Of a stretch of 60,000 bases of DNA, positions 1 through 11,861 are shown piece by piece. Under the pieces are notes generated by a model. That model did not search any database, was not told where the DNA came from, and saw only the letters and a list, made by a program, of their open reading frames with translations. Origin of the DNA: Polytrichum commune (taxonomy: Eukaryota; Streptophyta; Polytrichopsida; Polytrichales; Polytrichaceae); the NCBI GenBank assembly GCA_950295325.1, contig OX485803.1:75595554-75655553 (forward strand), in the 5' to 3' direction. Both the position numbers and the translations under genes were made by a program. Position 1 is the stretch's first letter; each line of letters opens with the position of its first letter.

Positions 1-1700
1 GAGTGCTTCAGGTATGCATGCCTATACCAAACACTCCCAACTCCAGAGTCCACATATACTTTTGACCTTTGAATGAGATCACGAATTGTCTCATACGGTT
101 AGCAATTGTGAATCATGAAGATTATTGTTTTCAGTGTTAAAGGCAAAGTTGAAATGCATTTGAAGTTATAAGAAGTCAAAGTATAGATTTATTTGTTTAT
201 TTATTTCCTTTTTAATAAGGAATCGCATAGGCCTTCCCAAGTGTGTTACCTACAAGTTAACATAATATGTTGTCTATGAGCACATAGTCCAATCTCATTG
301 TAGGGCGCAAGCATGGTCAAGTACACAACACCATTATCTTAGATAGGTTTTAGTGAAAGTGATTCAAAACTATAAACTAACTTTGTATTTGTGAAGGAAA
401 AATTCATAAACAATTTAAATATTAGTTGATCTACAAACCATGCAATTTATGTTAACAAAAAGAATTTAAAGAAAAGTCTACATATTTTAGAAGATAGTGC
501 AAGTAGGTATATGGAGCATATAATTGTCTAAAACTTGTGTAAAATATGATATAATTACATAAAATTGATTTTTTTCTACTAGTTTTGTATTGATGCCCTC
601 AAATTTATAATGAATTCAAGGAATATGAAAAAAATCCAACTTCAAAATATTTAAGGTGATGAAATCTACATCCAAAACCAAATTTAGCCATTACCTTTTG
701 AGCAGTATTTTTGATGATAAGTTTTGAAGATCTCATCTTGGTATTCTATATTTGAGTACCTAACATAACAATCAAGGACACCATTTAAAAAAATCAAATC
801 TAAACAACACTTTGCTACTACTCTAAGGCGTTCGACAAAAAAATCATGCTTTTAGTATATTGGAGTATTGTTTCCGTAAACCTAACCATGTTTGCTCCCT
901 GTAACATGTAACATTTTTGGTGTCCACTTCTTAACTACAAGCCTTGCCATACACCGATAGAATATAGGCATTTGCATAAGACTAACGACTACTTGACACG
1001 TGGACCAAAAGCCATGACCTTGAAAATCGTCCAAAGGCCATACCGTGGGAAGAAAAAAAGTCTATTTTTGTAATTGATGAGCCCTCAAGCTTAATATGAA
1101 GTGAAAGTGGACCATGGTGAGGGACCACAACATATATATTGAACAATCCAAAATAGTAGGTAATTGGAACCCCACCATGATAACATAGTATTTCTTGGAA
1201 CCAATGGCAATTAATAATTGCTTGGCACTTGGAGTTTTGCGTTAGACCCACCTCTTCTTTAAGGGTCTAATGCAATAATATCCAATACTACACCATCACA
1301 CATTATCCACATGGTGCCATGTAGGACGCTATTTACATTTCTCGCCCATTTCAATTTTTTGGTCCCTCAAGCCCTCAAGATGTAGTGTAAAGTGAACTTG
1401 GAGCATCTCCAGCTTCTCGGCCTATCACATAATTTGTATACCACAGGTCAAGGCCCCTCAAGCTCTAGTGTAAAGTGGAGCTAAGTTATTAACTATGTAC
1501 ATTGATTATCCCCACTAGTGCGTGTTACTATTCAAAATCAAGTAGTGCTATAATGTCTTACTCAAGAGTTTAATTCTAACTAACGAAGGTTCGATAGGTT
1601 GTTCAGACCACATAGAATATAAATGACTTTGCTTGGTAAGATTCTACATCCTCAATAAATAGTTGTAGCACTCCAAATAGTAACACACACTAATTGGAAA
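1..1700. other. AT-rich non-coding stretch
   Basis: No reading frame here looks like a protein. Short phrases recur around 1075-1100, 1365-1400 and 1445-1480 (CCCTCAAG followed by a stretch like AGTGTAAAGTG), so the stretch probably contains old repeat copies. Nothing else can be supported. Confidence 0.5.
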
Positions 1701-1711
1701 TCAATGTAGTG

Positions 1712-1890
1712 CATAACATTATTAACCAATGTGCGTTCATTCATGTTAGCCCTAAGAATAAAACCATGGGATGCCCTAACCTAGTGCAAGGAGACTCAAG
1801 TTAAGTATGAATCCGCACTAGGTTGGGGCATCCCATGGTTATGTTCTTAGGGCCCAAATGAACAAACGCACACTGCTTAACATTGTTATG
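1712..1890. mobile_element. Foldback MITE (CATAAC family)
   Basis: The two halves are near-perfect inverted repeats. It starts CATAACATTATTAAC and ends with the complement GTTAAC-like block reaching GTTATG. Long stem arms (CCATGGGATGCCC against GGGCATCCCATGG, and CCTAAGAATA against TGTTCTTAGG) surround a loop of about 27 bases. There is no coding content. The ends CATAACATTA... match other copies in the window at 3863, 7171, 39888 and 53227, so I place it in the same non-autonomous DNA-transposon group. The superfamily is not certain. Confidence 0.7.
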
Positions 1891-2125
1891 TGTTCGATGA
1901 AGACATAGCATCACTCAGCTGATGAGACGTGTTTAGCTTGCCCTAACTTCAAATTCAGTCTGAAGCAATTACGTGTTCGATGTCGACACAATAGTACATC
2001 ACTCAACTGATGAGATGTGTTCAACAATGCCCCTAACTTCAATTCCGGTCTGAAGCAATGGGATTCCGACATATGAAGTCTTTATTCTCGAATCGAAAGC
2101 CGGGCTCGTGAACACAGCTCACCAC
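1891..2125. repeat. Two tandem partial copies of the CATAAC-family MITE
   Basis: A segment of about 80 bases beginning GTGTTCGATG and ending TCTGAAGCAATT is repeated in direct order at 1891-1970 and 1972-2061. The second copy continues into a stretch (TCTTTATTCTCGAAT) also present in the MITEs at 7171 and 39888. Both look like truncated family members that followed the hairpin at 1712. Confidence 0.55.
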
Positions 2126-2689
2126 CTGCGCCATGTTACGAAGGTGCGCATGCATGTAAGTCAATATACATGCATACTTACCTTGAATAGTTCGTTCATG
2201 GGAATTTCCTGCCCCAGAGAGAGGAACAGGGTCCATGAATAGTTGATGGTGGTGAAGCTGTCGGGGCTTATGGGCAACAGGCAAGTGCCGCTATCTAGGA
2301 CTGTGGGTGGTGAGGGAACATGTGATGCATATGGAACTCATTCTACTTAACTCGCTTCTTATAAGCCTATTACTAGAGAAACGAGCTAGCCTGGATAGCA
2401 CTTAAACTTAGTGTCAAGTCAAGTTCTCGTTCAGTCCTTTTCCGTGCAGGTTCTCGCGACTGTGAACAGCAAGATATTAAGTTAGTAGACTAACTTATAT
2501 AGATGAGCGCAGCTTGGTGACTGTTCCGGTTTTTCAATGGCCTGCCATGTGTGGGCGACACAGAGAGATCAGCTTCCATGGCCTGGACGTTGCAAATATA
2601 TCTGCACAGTACTTTACTTGACATGCAGTGCTTGAGAATGCTTGTCTACCTCGCGGCAATTCCTTGTCACTCAGTGTTTTTCTTCAGTG
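2126..2689. other. Non-coding, no recognised feature
   Basis: Mixed-composition sequence between two repeat blocks. I find no credible exon, RNA gene or terminal inverted repeat in it. Confidence 0.4.
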
Positions 2690-3150
2690 TCTAGGGAGAA
2701 TTTTGGCCATAATCGGTCGAGATCCTAGTGTTTCCAGGTCCGACCGGTTATGTGTTGTGATCGTTTGGTTTTTCTTTCTTACTTTGACGTATATTATTCC
2801 ATAGGATTCCCTCAAAACCAGTGATCGGGGAGATTTTTGGGCATAATCGGTTGAGATCCTAGTGTTTGCAAGTCCAACCGGTTACATGTTGACATCCTCT
2901 GGTTTTCCTTTATTAAACTGGGGTATATTCTATAAATTCCTCTAAAATGATTGGTAATTTTCCTGCAATCTTGAACTCCAACCGGTTATTTCTAAAACTC
3001 AACCCGTTCATTTGTAACTGGCTGCCGGTTCTCCCTGATCATTGCTCGGAACAGATCAGTAGTTTTCTTGAAGTCTTGAACTTCAACCGGGTTATTTCTC
3101 AAACTCAACCAGTTCACCTGTAATTGGCGGTCAGTTCTCCCTATTCATTG
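2690..3150 (+). repeat. ACCGGTT-rich dispersed repeat, about three partial units
   Basis: Units share blocks such as GAGATCCTAGTGTTT, CAACCGGTTA and TTATTTCTAAAACTCAACC. The first is near 2690-2800, the fullest at 2820-3030 and a 3' part at 3058-3150. Other copies lie at 7570-7780 and 36445-36600 in the same orientation and at 9390-9530 in reverse. No protein or terminal repeat is visible, so the class of element is unknown. Confidence 0.6.
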
Positions 3151-3862
3151 TGCAACTGAGTTTCTTTTTGTTTATATGTGTTTCATATTTGAAACCCCAT
3201 TTATGATTAATGAGTTCCATCCTACAATTGACCAGAGTCCATCATGATGCCATGGTCGGCACCGTAATGGGTGTCTGTAAATTATGCCTGCATGCAATTT
3301 CGGACCTGGACTAATTCAATCTCAGGTTGAGGATTTACTATAGAAGGACCAAGGTGTTTTGGGATAAGTGAGATGGCTTTAGATGAAAAGCCTATTGAAT
3401 TTCGGAGTCATTTCTTTCAATAATAGATTTAAACTGTTGGAAACGATTGAGAGATTTAAACATGCATATGGCTGGAAGTTGCAGATATGCTTGTGTTGTG
3501 AGAAAACTACAATGGCATATGCAAGTAAGTTTCCCCACGGTAATCTATCGATAGTCCACAGTATTTAGGATTTTTGTTATCATAGTAAAAAAATACACAA
3601 TGTTTTTTTTACTATGGTTATCATATGGATTGATAGACAAAGTTATAAGTTCTTGCAATTTTATTTTGATCCAAGGTCAATTGCATGGGTAAAGAGGTAA
3701 CCTATTCACAAAGACAACCTATTAATTACACTTATCAATGTGCATCCATGTTTTTGACTTTGAAATTCTATAAAATTTTCATGTGATAATTAAATAATGT
3801 GTTTCTATCTATACAGTGCCTAAACTTTTCTTAGCATTGTATGATAGAAATGTATCACTACT
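3151..3862. other. Non-coding, no recognised feature
   Basis: AT-rich sequence without a credible exon. The 61-codon open frame at 3383-3568 has no recognisable domain or coding bias. Confidence 0.4.
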
Positions 3863-4019
3863 CATAGCATTACTCAACGTTCAACTCTTGTTCTGTGGAC
3901 CCTCATAATATAACAGTGGGATGCTTGAAAAGCTACACATGGAGACTCAGATTCAAACTAAGCTTTCAAGAATCCACTCTGTTATATTATGACGGCCCAT
4001 GTCGTTGAGTAATGTTATG
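3863..4019. mobile_element. Foldback MITE (CATAAC family)
   Basis: It runs from CATAGCATTACTCAAC to GTTGAGTAATGTTATG, which are inverted repeats of one another. Inner arms (CATAATATAACAG against CTGTTATATTATG) extend the stem, and the loop resembles that of the hairpin at 1712. It is non-coding and about 157 bp long. Confidence 0.75.
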
Positions 4020-4605
4020 CTAGTAAAAACACATTACACTTGTATTGTATGTGATGATGGTGATCAACTATACTACATCTAGAAATGAACTAACACTCTA
4101 AGTGTATTCTCTATGTATTTGAGATTCGATACTTGTTCTCACTCAAAATGAATGTATTGAAGTTTTGAAAATGTGTAGCAAGTATTATGCTACAAACACC
4201 TTTTCCAATCAATCCGTGGGCAATGCTGCTTGGGTTTTACATGCTTATTGTGAGCTTTCATTAGCATGTTCTTTGTCACGTTTCACATGTTACAAAAAGT
4301 AACTCATAAGGTTTAGGTCTGGTTTGTATTTTCTAAAGATTTATTTGTAACTACAACTTCATAAATTATCAACATAAAATCGATCCAATAAATTTTGATA
4401 TCTAAAGGTAGATACTTTGCCCAAGTATTTTGTCCAAGATGAATGTCAGACTTTAGTTAATCATTGATTAATTCATTGATGATATCGGACACCAAAATCT
4501 TTGAAAAACATAATTTGATGTTGTGGTATTAGGGCCATGCGTAGGGGACTAGGGTTGACTTGTTTGCATCCAATAAGCTTTTTACTTGAATAAGGCATGT
4601 AGACC

Positions 4606-5032
4606 AGAGCCCAACATTGGGCGCCCATGCCCATGCCCATGCCCATGCCCATACCCACCCATGCCCATGGGTTTTGGGTGGGCATGGGTGCAATATTATT
4701 GTTCATGGGCGGGCATGGGTGGGCATGGTTGAGCTATTATTGTTCATGGGTGGGCATGGGTGGGCATGGCTGCGATATTATTGTTCATGGGTGGGCATGG
4801 GTGGGGCACAATTACACAATTACACAATACACATTACATAATTTTTGAATACATGGGCGCAATTTGAATAGCATGGGTGGGCATGGGTGGGCACATGTCA
4901 TGCTATATGTGGGCATGGGTGGGCATGGGTGCGCACATGTCATGCTATGGGTGGGCATGGGTGGGCATAGGTCGTTGTTGATGGGCATGGTCTGGGTATG
5001 GGTGCAATTAGAAAGGAAAATGTTGGGCTCTA
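4606..5032. mobile_element. MULE-type MITE carrying a GGGCATGGGT minisatellite
   Basis: The element starts AGAGCCCAACATT and ends with the inverted copy AATGTTGGGCTCT followed by one A. It is flanked on both sides by the identical 9-mer ATGTAGACC (4597-4605 and 5033-5041). A 9-bp target duplication with TIRs is the mark of Mutator-like elements. The interior is almost entirely a 10-bp G-rich repeat (GGGCATGGGT and variants). It is organised in part into a longer unit with TATTATTGTTCATGG, and a short opposite-strand block lies at 4621-4660. There is no transposase, so it moved in trans if at all. Open frames across it are repeat artefacts. Confidence 0.8.
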
Positions 5033-5041
5033 ATGTAGACC

Positions 5042-6193
5042 TTATGTGATCACTGTTCTTCAATTATGATTAATTGAACAACTAAGTTTGAGTGTTAACT
5101 ATATGGCAAGGTTTGTACTTACGAACAGACACCAAAAGACATGCCGTGTAACAATGATGTTGTGGACCACTATGTGCTCAAAATATAGCCATCATTCTAC
5201 GTCCAACAAATAACACAATGGGAGGGCTCATGTCTCCTCTTAAAGAGAAACTTGACAATTTTCACTTTGACTTCTTATAGCTTTTCCATCCATGAGTCAA
5301 TTTTCTTTGTTGGGTAGACCTATATAATGAAGCATCTTCCTTGGTGATTATGAACATGTCACTTTAACAAAGTTGTCAATTGCAAAGCACCGTAAAGTAG
5401 ATGTTTATATATTTGCTAATTTTGATTATTAAATATTTGTCTAACTTAAGATACTTTGATACTACGTGGTTCTATGGCACTTCCGACTAGGTACTAGCTA
5501 GGCACTCCACAAGATAAATTGGGTTGTTTGATTAGATTGGAAATTGCATGAACTTAATTACCATTTGTGAATCTTAATGATTGTTGATTCGAATTTGTCA
5601 ATGATAGTTTTTGGTGTTCTCCACAAGCATCTAAAGTGTTTAAGAGTTTAATCACATCCACAAAGCCATGATCAATATAAGAAAATGTCCACTGAAAGCC
5701 CAACCTAACACAATTGCTAAGCTACTAGCTCCAGTGGATGGTAGTGGCACGTATCATGTTGGGTAGGGACCTTGGACACAACCCTTGATGGTAGCAATTA
5801 ATTGCTATTCGTGAGCTACTAAGAAAATAAAAAAATACCATGTAATATAATATTATTTAATAAAATATTGTGAAGATAAGGTATTCAAAATTATATTATT
5901 ACCAAGTATTGTTTATCGAATGTATTATCAAATGCCTGCTTTGATTATTTAACTTGGGTTTCTTTAAGTTAGCCTATATCGTAGACATGCTACTAACCGT
6001 GCATATTTGGGTTTCAAATGGTTTTCCACAAGGTGGGTTAAACTTTTTTCAATTTTTTTAAAAAAATTGTAATTAGTAAATGAGATGAGAGTATTGTGGT
6101 AAAATGAAATGACAATTGTATTTGAAAAGTTGTAACCTTTCTACAATCAAGTTCACAACTATATGCATCAATGTGTGATCAATGTGCCATTCA
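5042..6193. other. Non-coding, no recognised feature
   Basis: AT-rich sequence between a MITE and a coding relic. I see no exon, terminal inverted repeat or tandem array of note. Confidence 0.4.
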
Positions 6194-6421
6194 CTAACCG
6201 TGCATGTTAGGTTTGACTAAAGGAGCTACAAATGTTGCCCTCTTCTTTGTAGGCATAGGAAATTGATGAGGTTTTGATATTGTCCTTTTGACTTGTGTAG
6301 CCATTTTCTTCTCAAGTTGTTGTTGAATTTTTGCTTCTTTTTTGGCCCTGGCAAGGTCTGCTCTTTTCTTCTTCTTGTCCTCTTTCTCATAAAATTTTTC
6401 CTCTTCTTCTTTTGGAGAACA
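6194..6421 (-). pseudogene. Lysine/glutamate-rich coding relic of unknown family
   Basis: The minus strand reads open for about 75 codons and ends at a TAG (6194-6196). The product is highly charged, with stretches such as SPKEEEEKFYEKEDKKKK and ARAKKEAKIQQQLEKKM, and reads like a helical, perhaps coiled-coil or nuclear, segment. No start codon or acceptor is evident at its upstream edge, so it is either one exon of a larger gene or a fragment. Low-complexity lysine-rich frames can mislead. I cannot name a family. Confidence 0.3.
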
Positions 6422-7170
6422 TTGCTACATCTTCATCAAATTGCTACATCTACACCTTGCTATGTGATTTGAGTGAAGGAGACTCCATGATGAGTGTGAG
6501 TTGACAGTGACGTTTTAGGTCATTGGCGCGGTCGTGATTGAGTTTGAGAAACATCGGACGGTTGAGATTGCATGTGATATAATTTGACGGCCGAGATTAA
6601 AAGTACACGGTAAGTGGCATGGTGGAGTATCGTGACATGCACGGTAAGTGGTGTTGCACGGTCAGTAGCATGTCTACGATATATGTTAGTTGAAATTTGA
6701 GTTTTTGGCTTGTAACGAACACTTGACATATGATTGCTCAGATCCAAAATGGGCAAACTGCCATTTCAAAATTGAAATGGTAGTTTGAAATGGTGGCCCA
6801 ACCAAGTTAGGCAACCCCATAAACACCAATTTGCCTTAACTTATAACTATAGTCCAAATTAGGTTGTCTCATGCTAATTAATTGTCATTCCAAAATACTT
6901 TAAAACTTACGTGAATTTATGATTTCTACTACAGTTGATGTACATATGAATTTATACACAAAGTGATCATTTTTAATTTCTTTTACCAACTTGCTTTTGA
7001 CCCAAGGTAATTTGAACTGTATGGGTAAAGAGACAACTTGTTCGCGAAGGCCCAACCTAATTGCACATATCAATATCAATGTACATGACCAAATAGCCAT
7101 TTGAAATTCTTGAAGAATGTGTTGCAAAAGTTACAAGCCCCTTTAAAATCATGTTCAATGCGTGTCCCCC
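6422..7170. other. Non-coding, no recognised feature
   Basis: No exon or repeat boundary is clear. Short direct repeats around 6600-6670 (ACGGTAAGTGG and GGTCAGTAGC-like blocks) are too degenerate to define a unit. Confidence 0.35.
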
Positions 7171-7319
7171 CATAACATTACCTGGCTGATGAGTTGTGTT
7201 CAGCTACCTTGACTTCAAATTCAGTTTAAAGCAGTGGGATTCCGACATCCAAAGTCTTTATTCTCGAATATGATGTTGGGCCCATGAACACAGCTCATCA
7301 TCAGCTGAGTAATAATATG
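7171..7319. mobile_element. Foldback MITE (CATAAC family)
   Basis: It begins CATAACATTACCTGGCTGATG and ends with an inverted version (CATCAGCTGAGTAATAATATG). The interior matches the copies at 39888 and 1979 (TCTTTATTCTCGAAT and CCCATGAACACAGCTCATC). It is about 149 bp long and non-coding. Confidence 0.75.
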
Positions 7320-7569
7320 CCTGCATGGTTAACTATACAAATATTATGTAAGTTTATTACTAAGATGATGAAGCTCGTGTACTAGATACAAGAATGACTT
7401 GTGGCCAACCTTTCTCATAGAGTTGCTCATTACTTCCATGATTCTTGGTGTCCTTATACTTGGGCTTGACTTTGAATGCATGAATTTCGCCCCATTCCAC
7501 AACCCAACAAAGTGTGTGATCCATCCTCTCTGGCATCGTGCAAGCAACGACATAAGGATAACCTAATAA

Positions 7570-7780
7570 ATGCAGTGTCCCGGGAGATTTTTGGGCATAA
7601 TGGGTCAATATCCTAGTGTTTCCAAGTTCAATTGATCACATGTTGACATCGTTTAGTTGTAATATATTTAGTTAGGATACATTGCATTGATTCTTCTAAA
7701 ACGATCGGTAACTTTTTTTAAGTCTTGAACTTCAACTGCTTATTTTTCAAGCTTAATCGGTTCAATTGTAACTACACTAA
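7570..7780 (+). repeat. Diverged copy of the ACCGGTT dispersed repeat
   Basis: It shares GGGAGATTTTTGGGCATAAT, CCTAGTGTTTCCAAGT, ACATGTTGACATC and the TAATCGGTTCAATTGTAACT end with the unit at 2820-3030. Several ACCGGTT blocks have decayed. Confidence 0.55.
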
Positions 7781-8117
7781 ATAGTCTTGTTACTGTGGGC
7801 CACATTGGTTTTTAGAGTCTGTGTTAATTTTCATAATGAGAATTAATGTGGGTCACATTAATTTTTAACGCAGGTTAAATTTCTAGTAGAAAATTAGCAT
7901 GGGCCACGATAATTTTTTTTCTTTTCTAGGAGATGAATTTGGGTGATATTTCATTTTGTGCTACTTTTGTTCTAAAACTAATATTTAATAAGTTGGTTGA
8001 AAATCTTTATGAAGACTTAGGGGAAGACGTGGGGTCTTGGACCCACGTTAATTCCATCTTGACTAGAAAATTAGTGTGGTCCACGCTAATTATTTTCATG
8101 CTTATTTCCCACCCACA

Positions 8118-8405
8118 CTGATCAATGTGTATGTTTGGCAAATATTATTTGATGTTCAATGTCAAATCTAAAGTGTCACGTGACGTTTTCAAAAACAAAA
8201 ATGAATGTCAATTGACGTCTACTTTTTCTTCTAAAACATCACCTCAATGTCACATGCTTGGTATTACATGTCATTTCAATTTCTAATGTGTCAATTGACA
8301 TGTCAATTTCTAAATTATGCTTGTCAATGGATGTGCATTCTTTTTTTTTGTGTGCAAGTTTTTGCATTTCAAATGTCAAAAACTGTGAAAACTTTGTCAA
8401 AAAAC
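8118..8405 (+). repeat. Dispersed repeat rich in TGTCAATTGAC
   Basis: Roughly 290 bp that recur in inverted orientation at 28612-28904. Shared blocks include GTGTATGTTTG, AAAGTGTCACGTGAC, the CAATTGAC palindrome and GTGCAAGTTTTTG. There is no protein and no sharp terminal repeat. The CAATTGACATGTCAATT core is self-complementary. Confidence 0.65.
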
Positions 8406-8444
8406 CACACTGAGAGTAATAGGACTACAATCCTACCTGCTTAA

Positions 8445-9105
8445 TATGATACATTCGGGAATAAGAAAACTGTTGTATTATTGAGGTGTCACATATTATT
8501 CAATAATGTGACAAATTGGACCTCTTTATCATAATAATGAGATACTTCATGAATGCACACATTAGATGTTTTGCCACATAATCAAAATAATATTCTTTTA
8601 AATGTCTTTACAAATATGCAAACTTCTCTCATGAAATCTATGTGGACTTGAAGAAAAAATCAATAGTCCATTGATGTTGCCATTTCAAATCAACTACATA
8701 TACATCTTATTGAGCTTCTTTGATATGGCCTATAATTTGATTACATATGCATGAGTAAAGTCTAATGGGTTGTCCATAATAAATGTAGCTAAAAATTGAA
8801 CATGATGCTAAGCATTTGTCACTTTCAGAATAGGTGGCGGTCTCTCATCAACATCTAAAGAGTCCAAGGGCTTTGCTTTAAGGTCAAAACTAAGTGGCTC
8901 TATTCTCTGTCCCAAGGCCATATCAACCAACTCTGACATGCAATATTTAGCTTCAGTGTTGTCTTCACCTTCCACCATGAGTTAATCTTCAAATGACATC
9001 TCATCTTGTCCAAGCTGCAGTTTTGGTATGAAAAATGCTAGATCTTGGGACTTCTTGGTCAATCTTGATTTTTCTCATTGATCCTCATTTCCCATGTTTT
9101 AACAT
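8445..9105 (-). pseudogene. Decayed coding region of unknown family
   Basis: Read on the minus strand, the stretch shows a protein-like text broken by several stops. Segments include LTKKSQDLAFFIPKLQLG, DNTEAKYCMSELVDMALG, DLKAKPLDSLDVDERPPP and, after a frame change, VVDLKWQHQWTIDFFF and HLKEYYFDYVAKH. Amino-acid usage is balanced and acidic/hydrophobic spacing is normal for a globular protein, unlike the surrounding AT-rich noise. I do not recognise the family; a transposon-borne or lineage-specific gene is possible. Confidence 0.35.
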
Positions 9106-9389
9106 TATTTAACATTAAAACTTCTTTTGTCCACATTTCATATGTGAATGTTACATAAATCTAAAATTGAATATTTATTACTTATACATGTGTGAGACCC
9201 ACCATATATGCATTTAGTACCTTTATAATATGACATTTTGGGGTCTAGGAATATCATATTAACAATGCCACAGTCATACCATAGAGATTGATTCTGACTA
9301 AAAAAATCGGTATACAAAATTTGTGTCATTATATCAAGGTTGTCGTATTAAAGAGGTAGGACCTATGTATGGGAAGAACCAGCAGGTAG

Positions 9390-9530
9390 TTACAGATGAA
9401 CCGGTTGAGTTTGAGAAATAACCGGTTGAAGTTGGAGACTTCAGAAGAAATACCAATCATTTAAGAGGAATCTATAGAAGAATATACCTCAAATGAATGA
9501 AAGCAAACCGGAAGATGTCAACATGTAAAC
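9390..9530 (-). repeat. Reverse copy of the ACCGGTT dispersed repeat
   Basis: The blocks AACCGGTTGAGTTTGAGAAA, TAACCGGTTGAAGTTGGAGA and AGATGTCAACATGTAA are the reverse complement of the unit at 2820-3030. Confidence 0.65.
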
Positions 9531-9805
9531 AGCTGGGTTTAGATCTTGACTGACTATGCCACAAAACTTCCTGGGTACTGGGTAAGACTAACGTTCAAGT
9601 TTGAAGTTTACACATGCATTTCAATGTGAAGGGCTTCAAAATAATCACACTTCACTCAAACTTTCAAACTTTTTTGCAACACTTCACAAAAAAAACTTGA
9701 TATTGGTTGTTTTGTATTGAATATGGAAATAATATGACGTCTCACTATATTGAAGAAGTACATGCATTAAAATGATGCACTAAAATTATTTGGACTCCTT
9801 ACATA

Positions 9806-10068
9806 ATGCACTTAATCATCATCCAACTCCAAAGGCAAAGCCCTCCAGTTTTTGGTCGATTTCCAAGTATTAAAAATCTAGCCCAATCCATTTTTTCCAT
9901 TAGAAGACCACATAATGACACTCGCATCAATGCATCCAATGTTTCAAGTTTCAATCGAGTTCTGCGATCACTCTTCACCCACTTATGTTTGGAAAATCCA
10001 CGTTCACATATAGCTATGCTTGCCAAACTGAAGTTGCAGTCAGTGCCAAGTCGAAGTTGCAGGAGTTA
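9806..10068 (-). pseudogene. hAT-type transposase C-terminal relic
   Basis: The minus strand encodes CERGFSKHKWVKSDRRT followed by RLKLETLDALMRVSLCG and a MDWAR stretch. This is the signature of the C-terminal dimerisation region of hAT transposases (the ERGFS...LDALMRVS motif of zinc-finger/DUF4371-type members). The frame is open from upstream without a start, and no catalytic core or zinc-finger part was found. It is therefore a fragment. Its element ends were not located. Confidence 0.65.
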
Positions 10069-10439
10069 TTGGAATTTGGAAGTGTCTCCTAGAGTGCCAA
10101 GATTAGAGTCTATCTATGTTTGTATGTGCAGATTATAGCCACTGTATTTTGTGACAACCAATCTTTGGAGAGGCCTTCACTGTGAAGGGTGGAAACTTTG
10201 CAGAACACATTTTTGTGGAGTGCCCAAGAATTATTATTTTAAAAAAAAACCTATTTTGACGGCCAAAATGGCATTTGACAGGTGTTGAAGACTTCAATAT
10301 TGAACACTTGGTAGGACTGTCATTGTAGCAATTGATTTTCCCTAACCAATGGGTATAGTTTAAGGGCCGCTTTACACCTAGAGGTCGATTGCATGAAATT
10401 TCAGCCCCTTTTGGGTTGGAGGCCGGCCTCAATTACATA

Positions 10440-10769
10440 TTATAATAAGATTATAATGGGGGCCAATTTTCTCATATGTAAAGGTCTTAGGGCCAAGAAG
10501 CTAGGCCGCTTCAATAAATCTAGCATAATCCAACAGATCTAGCATAATCTAGCATAGAGTCATTCATATTTCCACATAATCCAATAGAAATGGTTCGCTA
10601 AAAAAATTATATTTTATTTAAAAAAAGTTTGTTTTATTGAAATTTGACATTGACCCCGAGGCCAAGAATTGACCCTCCATTTTGAGTGCACCCAATCAAC
10701 GAGCTCAGGTCATGTCAGACCATGCATTTTTTGATTAAAAAATGCATACCACCAAATCGACCCGACCTC
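10440..10769. other. Non-coding, no recognised feature
   Basis: Short local near-repeats (AATCTAGCATAATC and AATCCAACAG around 10515-10550), no exon. Confidence 0.35.
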
Positions 10770-10892
10770 TGGTCAATCACAAGTGAGGATTTCAAGCCTT
10801 TTGGCCAATCACAAGTGAGGATTTCAGCCTTTTGGCCAATCACAAGTGAGGATTTCAGCCTTCTGACCAATCACAAGTGAGGATTTCAAGCC
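10770..10892. repeat. 32-bp minisatellite, four units
   Basis: The unit CCAATCACAAGTGAGGATTT plus CAGCCTTTTGG is repeated about four times head to tail with few changes. The units are nearly identical, which suggests recent expansion. Confidence 0.9.
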
Positions 10893-11855
10893 TCTTACAC
10901 AACGAATTGGCCGGGCCGCTACGTGTAAAGCCGCCTAAGTAGCCTTCAAATGAGGAGTGGACTCTTCTGACTTCTCTACATTCCAGATGGAAGTTGGTGC
11001 CGCGAAGCTGCCGTGACACAACCAAATTAACATAAAGCAGAATCATCCATGGTACTTCGATATGTACGTTTTTATCGCTCATATATAGGACCCACCATTT
11101 TGATTACAAAAGGACGCTCAAATGTCTCAAGTCAATGCATCGAGATAACTTGGCCATATCTGAGTCGGTGGTGTCTCGTGAAGAAGGGGTTTGCAAACTG
11201 CATGCATGTAATGAAAGAATGAATGATCTTCACATAGCGTTTGCTGAAGGGGTAAGGCATTTGATGTTCATTAATTTAGGCACACAAGCTTTGTCGGTGA
11301 CGCCCATCCATAAGTACAAGCAAATAATGTGTTTTATAAGACAACTTCATCACGCTCATGTAATAAGCTTATTTCTACAGTATGTAGATCGGAGAGGGAG
11401 CTGAGCACTTTAATTGGACCAACAAAAAAATGTTTGACTTTCACTTTGAATTTTTATCTGCCATATGTCATTCCTAGTGCCTACATTAGTCGGGACCCAT
11501 TTCAGTCTCACTTGGAAACGGCATTCCGGCACTACCAAAGATGGAATAGTGCGCTTATTGTAATGTGTGCTTTATCCTTTTGTTGTAGGGTGGAAGGCGT
11601 AAATACGAGATGCAAACTTATAAACTCAATCCAATCCAATTGCACTACACTGTAAGAATGTCCAACTAGTGGGGATGAGGAATTAACAAAACGTGGATGG
11701 AAATTAATACTTTATTTCATTATGAAACCATGGAAGGAAATCAGAGTGGATTGAAAGTAGAAATCTTGACAACTGACCACTCTTATCAAGACCCCATCAC
11801 CATGGAACTTTATTTATGCTTAGGTTTTGGACCTCCTTTGCGTTCTCATATTCTC
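10893..11855. other. Non-coding, no assigned gene
   Basis: Two overlapping open frames of about 90-110 codons (11135-11404 and 11329-11655, + strand) show no recognisable motif and may be chance. No repeat was matched elsewhere in the window. Confidence 0.35.
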
Positions 11856-11861
11856 ATCAAA

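Noticed and set aside
4473-5063. Open frames with repeated MGMGMG or HAHAHA text
   Set aside because: Translations of the GGGCATGGGT minisatellite; no gene-like start or end.
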